This document shows, piece after piece, positions 57,181-64,000 of a stretch of 64,000 nucleotides of DNA. This DNA comes from Ulva prolifera (taxonomy: Eukaryota > Chlorophyta > Ulvophyceae > Ulvales > Ulvaceae): assembly GCA_023078555.1 (NCBI GenBank), contig CM041201.1:3975713-4039712 (forward strand), read 5' to 3'. The notes beneath the pieces are model-generated. The model was not told where the DNA came from and searched no databases. It saw nothing but the letters and a program-made list of their open reading frames with translations. Positions within the stretch are counted from its first letter, which is position 1; every line of letters starts with the position of its first letter. Made by a program: the position numbers and the translations under genes.

Positions 57181-58116
57181 ACATGTCACTAGCTAGGCCG
57201 GGTACGAGAACGTGTCTCCGAGATACCACAGCCCGGCCGGTGATGCCAGCCAAAAATCCATCAGATGTTATACGTGCATCTGAGGTACGTAGCCGCGATC
57301 GCACGGACCATCGTAGCATGGCTCCTCGAGGAGCTCGGTGCATCATGTTCGCTACTCCGCCTCGAAATAGGCTACATGCCACACTGACTGGCAGTCGCTA
57401 GAACAGGAGGTGCATGCACCTCAAGGCGGCTGCGTGCTGGGAACCTTGTCACTGATCTGCTGCGGCCCCCGTAGCCACTTCTATGCACGCAGCGCCACTT
57501 CTATGCATGCAGCATGCATGCCTGTACGGATTTGACACCATGGGCATTGCTAATGGGCATGCATATGCATATGCTGCGCTGGCAGATCGCGCAGACGCGT
57601 GCAGCTCAGCTTCCCTGCACTGTGGATATAGCCGATGATCGCTAGGGGCCAGGCAGCATTACCCCAATGAGTGGCGCAGCTGGATCCTGAGACTGCTATC
57701 ACAGTCGATTCTAAAGACCAGCAGGGACTCTTCGATCCCTGGAGCCCATGCAGTCTCGAGCTTCGAGTCGACAGAGCTCCATGCCTTGATCAACGCGCGC
57801 CAGTGTCCAGCTCAGAAGATATCTCAAGGTGATTACCTTATGATTGCCAATGTAGCGCAGATGCCAAATCAAGCTGGCAGAGCTCACGTAGCTTGTCAGG
57901 GCCGTGGGCTGCCTGGAATTTGTGCCGCACTGCACACCGACGACACAGCTGGATGCTGCGTTCTCGCATTAATGTTAAATAAATATTTGTTATGTCATGG
58001 TATAGCAGGCCACGCAACATAGCCAGACAGAAACAAATCACACTGCCTGATGGAGCTGGAAACGCTCTGCAGGCCAACAAGAGCGTGCGCGAGCGTGCGC
58101 GCGTGCGCGCCTCGAT
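57181..58116. other. Spacer upstream of paralogue B
   Basis: No gene recognised. It contains a 19-bp near-exact duplication (CACTTCTATGCA(C/T)GCAGC) around 57476-57513. The promoter of paralogue B should lie near the right end. Confidence 0.45.
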
Positions 58117-60266
58117 ATGATGCCGGGACCGGGGGTGTCATCTGAAGCCCTCGTCGACGCTGCAGCTGCACAGAAGCATATCCCAGGCGCGTGCGAAGTC
58201 CACCCCAGGACGATCTCATCCTCGCGTGCTATCTGCGTAGCCCGACTGCAGCGCTGCATGTGCCGAAGGCGCCAGACGCTGCATCTGCCAGTGTTCGTCA
58301 TCACCGCGCGCAAGATCTGCACTCTCACACCTGTCAAGTATGCATTCAAGCCGTGCATGCATCAGACAGTGCCATGCATGCGTCAGACAGTGCAGACAAC
58401 ATGTGGATCGTTCCCTACTACATACATCCGTCTCATGCTGATTTGAAGCATGCAGTCGGGGAAGACCTTCAGCAAAGGCAGCACTTTTCTGGTGATCAAG
58501 GCACACAGGCCCAGGATATCACCAAGTTGCTGGCGCCCACCGGCCCGGGGGCCCCATGCTCTGGCCAGGCTGCAGAGGGGGAGGGCCTGGCAGTGCAGGT
58601 CAAGGTCATCCAGGCAGGCGCGGCAGTGTGGCTGCCTGCCCAGCAAGGCTGTGCCTGGCCTGTCAACGTCATGCTGGAGGTGCGTGGCCCCTCAGCCACT
58701 GGCACACCCCCAGCATAGCTGTAGCTGCTGTGGGCAACATCCCCCCAGAATCTGTCTCGTGGCCACTGCCACAGGCATGTAGCAGTGTTGGGCCGTCGAG
58801 CCAGCTAGCTCGACGACGACGTACTACCTATCTAGTAGGACAGCACCACAATATGTAGGTCTGATATCATATTCCTGTAGCTGTGTTACAAGGATCAAGG
58901 CATTCATGTAGGTGTGTGCCGTAAAGGCCTATGCCCGGGGCCTTTTGCGCGCCCCAACATGATTCCACCATGAGTTTTCTCGCGACATCGGCGCCATCTC
59001 ACGCCGCCTCGTCACGAGACTCTCCACGAGGCCCATGTCACACATTCCCTGCTTGTGATGGACTGCACTTGGAGGGCGGAGCACCGCCACGTCTCCTCAT
59101 CAACCCCATATCGTTGATCTCAGCACCCATGAGTGAATGCGCTCACCGTGACAATTCTTAAGGCCCCTCAGAGACGGCTGATACGAGTCACTGTAAGTGT
59201 TAAGTATTCTTTGGCCGTCTGGGAGTCGATTAAGAATTTACACGGGCTGGAGGCGGATATCCTGTGCAGGTGTCGGTGAGGTCCGACGAGGCACTCCCCG
59301 GCGGCGCGGACGTCACGGTCATCGCCGACGCGGTGTCGGCCGCGCAGCGCGTCGTCCTCGCGCACGGCAGCCCCCTGCCGGTGCGGCTGCAGCGCGCCCT
59401 CGCGCCCAGCGCGCAGCGCGCCGCAAAGGCCAGCACGACCGCCTTCAGCGTGCCTCAGGGCCGCCGCGTTGCACACATCGACGTCCCCAAGGTGTGCATA
59501 CACATGCATGAGATTCCGCCCCACATGCATCGTGCTGCATGCCGCCCACCAGAGGTGCAGCTGCTGCGTGATTGAAAGAGGATGAAAATGAGAGCCGTGA
59601 CGGGCAATTTGGTCTCTTTGAAATTGACGCCATATGTAACAGTAGCAGAGAGGAAGAGGGGGCCTGAGCTGGTCCAGGCTCCCTGGGGAGCGATGCTGAT
59701 GAGCAGGAGTACCAGGGGCTGGCACCTTATTACCATCGTATTCAAACATATCGCAATCGCAAGTAGACAATGCCTGGCCTTGAGTGTCTCGTGGTACACC
59801 TGTACCAGCAACATAGCGTGTACCATCGAAAAGCACATCATCACATGTGGAATGACAAGCAATTCCACCGCCAAAGGCATAGCCCAAACACACAGCCGTG
59901 CACTGCCGACCCCCCCAGGGCTGTCATCCAATGTCTAGCGCTCAACAGGGCCTGTGAACGGGTGTAGTTGTGCAGGCAGGCGTGTGGTATCAGGAGCACT
60001 TCATGTTTCCAGTGCTGACTTTCCAGAAGCACTCCGACCTGGTGCGCCCTCCTCAGCTTTGGCATGTGTGGTGTGGGGGTGTTGCAAGGACAATGCCGGG
60101 GAGGCTGGTAGCACTACATGTACACAGCAATGCCGGTGCGACACACACAGCGGATGCGGATGATGGATGATGGCAGCGGATGCCCATGCCGGATGCAACG
60201 TGGTGTGGGTGTGGTGTATGTCGGACACACAGGACACATACAGGGGCACTCGGTCCTTGCAACATA

Positions 60267-60301
<35 letters not shown>

Positions 60302-61356
60302 TACTGCTGCTCCACCCTATGTGGTCACTTGTTGCATTCCGGGAATCTTAAATGCATTGCTCTTACTTGCATGGGGATGGGGATGCATAAGGACCTGGGA
60401 GCCTGCTTACTCAGCAAGCTTGTCCAGCCCTGCCCCTCTGACTGCGTTTGGTGCTGCACACTTTCCGCGAGCTTGCGAATCGTCACTGCATGGTCCCGCT
60501 GGAGGCATGCTCAGCGGCATGCCCCACACCAGCCTGCGCACACGGAGGAGCACCACTGACCAGCCGTGCGATTGTGCAGCACCCGCTGTCGCTGATGTTT
60601 GCCGCCGCAGCCAAACCGAGTGGCGGCGGCACCAGCAACGCCGGCGCCAGAAGCGTCGCGACGACGATGCTCCTCCCCCGCACCGTCAGCATGCGGAACT
60701 CGGACGAGGTGTCCGCCGCGCTGCGCGTGCTGCGCCTGCCGGGTGACATATTTGACCGCATCTGCGTCCACCGTAGCCGGGACCTGATCTACAAGCGCGG
60801 CCCCGTGGCCCCTCCCCCGGCTGCCCAGCCCACAGAGCCCCCCACACTCTGCCCGGCCCCGGCCAGTGCCGCGGAGCATGGCCTGGAGGGATCCCGTGAG
60901 AGGTCGTCAGAGCTCCAGGACCTCCACGAGGGCACCACGCGCAGCGCGTCGCCTCGCAGCGTAGGCACCGACTGCGAGCGCTGGGTCGCCACCCATGGCC
61001 ACGACACTGAGCTGGTGGCGGGGCTGCCGCGGCCGGTGCACAGCCCCGATGCGTATGCATGCGCCACCGGCGTAGGTTGCAGCCTCGGGTGCAAGCGTTC
61101 CGCGTCCCTGGACTGCCACCTTTCACCTGAGCGGGAGCGCCATCACGGCCGCAAGCATGTGCGGCTGGCATCCGGCGCAGGCACGTGCACCGTGGCCGTG
61201 GGGGGCCAGGGACCGGGGCCGCCGCCGCTGGCGGAGATGCCGCGTATGCATGCTGCCGCTGCGCAGCCGCGGCTGCGGCTGCCCTCCCTCGAGGCATGCG
61301 AGGTCATGCTGGCTGAAATGCTCTGGGAGGGGCACCCGCCTGAGATGCTGGTGTAG
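58117..61356 (+). CDS. Unrecognised protein, paralogue B
   Basis: Paralogue of the gene at 45-49.6 kb, same strand, same exon order and phases. Exons 58456-58679, 59270-59491, 59976-60041 and 60580-61356 join in frame; a first exon from the Met at 58117 or 58120 (GVSSEALVDAAAAQKH) is likely but its end is unresolved. The second and third resolved exons have the same length as in A (222 and 66 bases). They differ by roughly 11 residues of 74 and 3 of 22 by eye. The last exon is shorter (258 aa against 279) and more diverged, keeping PLSLMFAAAA, LLPRTVSMRNSDEVSAALRV, the KRSAS site, HHGRKHVRL and the end LPSLEACEVMLAEML. Conservation is strongest in exons 2-4, which probably form the folded part. 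Function unknown. Confidence 0.65.
60268..60296. repeat. Poly-G tract (29 bases) in the last intron of paralogue B
   Basis: Uninterrupted G run within the intron 60042-60579. The matching intron of paralogue A has none, so it arose or was lost after duplication. Confidence 0.95.
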
Positions 61357-61394
61357 GTACGGGTGCATGCAGTGCTTGTACTGGCATGCCCTTG

Positions 61395-62191
61395 CACTGG
61401 AGTGGCTCCCGGGGGCACTGATGAGGAGGCTGCTCCTTGGTCCCCGGCAGGCCAGGAAGGGGCTTTCGGTATTTGACGTTTTGCAGCTCCGGGATGGCTG
61501 CCGGGGGCACGGATGAGGAGGCTGCTCCTTGGTCCCCGGCAGGCCAGGAAGGGGCTTTCGGTATGTGACGTTTTGCAGCTCCGGGATGGCTGCCGGGGGC
61601 ACCGATGAGGAGGCTGCTCCTTGGTCCCCGGCAGGCCAGGAAGGGGCTTTCGGTATTTGACGTTTTGCAGCTCCGGGATGGCTGCCGGGGGCACGGATGA
61701 GGAGGCTGCTCCTTGGTCCCCGGCAGGCCAGGAAGGGGCTTTCGGTATGTGACGTTTTGCAGCTCCGGGATGGCTGCCGGGGGCACCGATGAGGAGGCTG
61801 CTCCTTGGTCCCCGGCAGGCCAGGAAGGGGCTTTCGGTATGTGACGTTTTGCAGCTCTGGGATGGCTGCCGGGGGCACCGATGAGGAGGCTGCTTCTTGG
61901 TCCCCGGCAGGCCACGAAGGGGCTTTCGGTATGTGACGTTTTGCAGCTCCGGGATGGCTGCCGGGGGCACCGATGAGGAGGCTGCTCCTTGGTCCCCGGC
62001 AGGCCAGGAAGGGGCTTTCGGTATGTGACGTTTTGCAGCTCCGGGATGGCTGCCGGGGGCACCGATGAGGAGGCTGCTCCTTGGTCCCCGGCAGGCCAGG
62101 AAGGGGCTTTCGGTATGTGACGTTTTGCAGCTCTGGGATGGCTGCCGGGGGCACCGATGAGGAGGCTGCTCCTTGGTCCCCGGCAGGCCAC
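61395..62191. repeat. 92-bp minisatellite, about 8.6 units
   Basis: Units start at 61395 (partial match), 61487, 61579, 61671, 61763, 61855, 61947, 62039 and 62131 (truncated at GGCAGGCCAC). Each contains GATGAGGAGGCTGCTCCTTG and GGGCTTTCGGTAT(G/T)TGACG. Sites vary by unit: C or G before GATGAGG, G or T in GTAT-TGACG, CTCC or CTCT at the start. The array starts about 40 bases after the stop codon of paralogue B, so it is probably in its 3' UTR. Because 92 is not a multiple of three, long frames on the minus strand cycle through three readings and are not genes. Confidence 0.97.
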
Positions 62192-64000
62192 AATTGTTTA
62201 AAGGTGCTGGACTCAGCCATATGCATGTCACTCAACACACACTGGGCTGGCTGCTGGGGGCCCTGATGCTGCTTGAAGTTGGCGCTGCATTTCAGCCGCA
62301 CCGCACGTCTTCGCACACCACCCCCACATTGAGGGGTGTGAAGGTAAATGCTCATTTCATTTTGTATGGAAACTTTCACTGGATGCCGTGGGCAGTGCTG
62401 GAGCCGAGGGGCCCACGCGAGCAACGTTCTTTTCCATGGTTTTCAAGTAAGCCCGCAGGCAACATTTCTTTTCCACGTTTTCCAGGTCATCCTGCTGTCA
62501 GCACTGCAAGCAGCTGTTCGGCAGTTGCGGTGTCAGGACCATAGTGTGCAATCTGTCACAGGCCACGGTGGCCTAGGCCGTGTCAATGAGGGATGGGTAT
62601 ACTGGCTTCATGGCGAACCCTAGCCAGGACTACCTGCCGCTTGCAGGTATCAGGGTATCCTCTGGTGTCATCGTCTGTGTGTGTACACGTCGGGGCGCGA
62701 GTGTCAGGGGAAGGCTTGTGTCAATTGGGGTGTGCTTTAAAGCACACACCTGTACGAGAGCACTGATTTGTACTCTGATTTGTACTGCAGTGGCCGTGGC
62801 TGTGCGGTGAATGGCGATGTACGCCCATACGCGGCATCTGCACAGTTGAGAGGGGTAGAGATCTGTGGAGCTGAAGCCAGAAAGATCGTGACACTCTTAA
62901 TGTGATTCTGTGTAGAGCACATGCAGAGTGCTACAGTGGACTAGCCCACAAAGGTCTTGATAGTGCCTTGGTCTTCATTGTGCGGCAAGTGCATGCCAGC
63001 AAAGTATAGATCCAAAAAACAGTAACTGATGTCGGTCGACCAGTTCTGCCGTGCAAGCGATGCCATGTGTAAAGTAAAGTAAGTGTGTATGCTAGTGTGC
63101 AAGCCCGAACTCATGCACTGCACTGAAGTCTGCGAGATCTACAAAGCGAACTGGCCTGATCACATGAGATGTGTTTGCGTCACTGACCTGAGGACACATG
63201 CATCACTGCCTGAGGGGTGCAGGCCCCGGGGTGCAGGCCCCACTTCTGCGTGTGCGATGGCGGGCTTTCGGGTGGGTCTGGGGCCCCGCTCGCGTCGGCC
63301 TGCTGTTTACCGACAACACTTTCGTGTACTTTTGAAAACCGTGACGCGTTCGGCGGCTGACACGCACACTCATGCATGACTCACGCATATGCGTCCACAA
63401 GGCCTCACACAGGACACCGGACAAAAAGACAAAGGACTCAACCAGTCACATCACAGGGGATCCTGCGGTGCTGCCTGCCTCTCCAAATCTTGCCCTTGTA
63501 CCACACCACAAAACATGTGCACAGTCCAAATCAACCTCGGCATCCCCAGCGGCAGCCACCCTGGGCCCGCCGCCTGCTGTCTGACGGCTTTTAATCATCT
63601 GTGGCACCGTCATGAGTATGGTGAGTTTTGTGCGTGGTGTGCGTGGGTGTCTGGGTTTGTACTTGATCTGCTTGCTTCTTTCGCGGTGCTGCCTGCCTCG
63701 CTTGCTTTGTCCTCGCACACGCATCCAGAGGAACTGCACACCCACGCAACCAGCAACCAGCCCCACCGGTACCCCACACAACCAGCCCCACACAGCACAC
63801 ATCAGCACACCTACGCAACGTCCTCCCTCCTGCGCTGGCAGTGTGCACATGTGTGTACTACATACTATACAGGGCTGCCATGTGAACCTGTGGTGTGGCA
63901 CATTCCGGAATGTGCATGGCGTGGCTGCCCATGTGCATGGTGGTGCTGCCAGGCATTGTAGCAGACATGGGGCACTGATGGTGTGCACAGCCACATTGTG
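62192..64000. other. Right-edge region without a supported gene
   Basis: Frames at 62173-62544 and 63389-63961 (plus) and 63446-63994 (minus) were read and show no domain. Two short copies of a dispersed repeat (GCGGTGCTGCCTGCCTC...) lie at 63465-63505 and 63668-63713. Confidence 0.45.
63465..63713 (-). repeat. Two copies of a ~45-bp dispersed repeat
   Basis: TGCGGTGCTGCCTGCCTCTC...CTTGCCCTTGT (63465-63505) and CGCGGTGCTGCCTGCCTCGC...CTTTGTCCT (63668-63713) are reverse complements of stretches in introns at 47765-47815 (GGGCAGGCAGCACCGCAGAA), 60085-60118 and 37875-37915. Confidence 0.65.

Noticed and set aside
61395-62191. Possible CRISPR-like array
   Set aside because: Direct head-to-tail units with no unique spacers, in eukaryotic DNA; it is a minisatellite.
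61123-62424. 433-codon minus-strand frame rich in ESPFLACRGPRSS-like repeats
   Set aside because: It runs over the 92-bp minisatellite. The repeat lacks stops in three frames, so the frame stays open by construction, and there is no start or splice logic.

Overview
This window is eukaryotic nuclear DNA from a chlorophyte (green) alga. Coding regions are cut by short GT-AG introns, with acceptors that are usually TGCAG or GTGCAG. The recognisable genes combine plastid/thylakoid proteins (RIQ-type DUF1118 protein, CURT1), a mitochondrial ribosomal protein, generic eukaryotic housekeeping proteins (TRAPPC1, MAF1, OST5/TMEM258, TMEM14, PET100, acireductone dioxygenase, a sterol-type dehydrogenase) and an axonemal ruler protein (CCDC39/FAP59). 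The last one means the organism or a recent ancestor had motile flagella. Genus and class cannot be fixed from the sequence alone.

Layout. 1-20 kb is a compact housekeeping region: CCDC39/FAP59 (-, runs off the left edge), PET100 (+), 3beta-HSD-family dehydrogenase (+), OST5 (-), TMEM14 (+), RIQ-like (-), EF-hand protein (+), TRAPPC1 (-), CURT1 (+), MAF1 (+) and acireductone dioxygenase (-). For seven of these the complete exon chain closes in frame and matches the family's usual length. 22-25 kb holds a RING-type/pseudokinase tail-anchored protein (-). 25-37 kb is sparse: a disordered Ser/Pro/Arg-rich protein (+), mitochondrial bL27 (-), and 3'-tail remnants of a retroelement. 37-41 kb carries a membrane-anchored protein with two tandem FkbM-like methyltransferase domains (+).

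45-61 kb contains two paralogous copies of an unrecognised gene (A at 45.2-49.6 kb, B at 58.1-61.4 kb) with the same intron positions and phases. Between them lie a decayed LINE-like reverse-transcriptase element (51.6-55.4 kb) and a non-autonomous hAT-type DNA transposon (56.16-57.07 kb) with perfect 8-bp target duplications. Copy B is followed by a 92-bp minisatellite of about eight and a half units. The last 1.8 kb shows no gene I can support.

How the genes relate. Two genes for proteins that shape grana stacks (RIQ-like and CURT1) lie within 5 kb. The PET100 reading frame overlaps the start codon of the dehydrogenase by 8 nt on the same strand, which points to a dicistronic transcript. 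Exon boundaries were deduced by eye from splice signals plus reading frame and family resemblance, with no transcript data.
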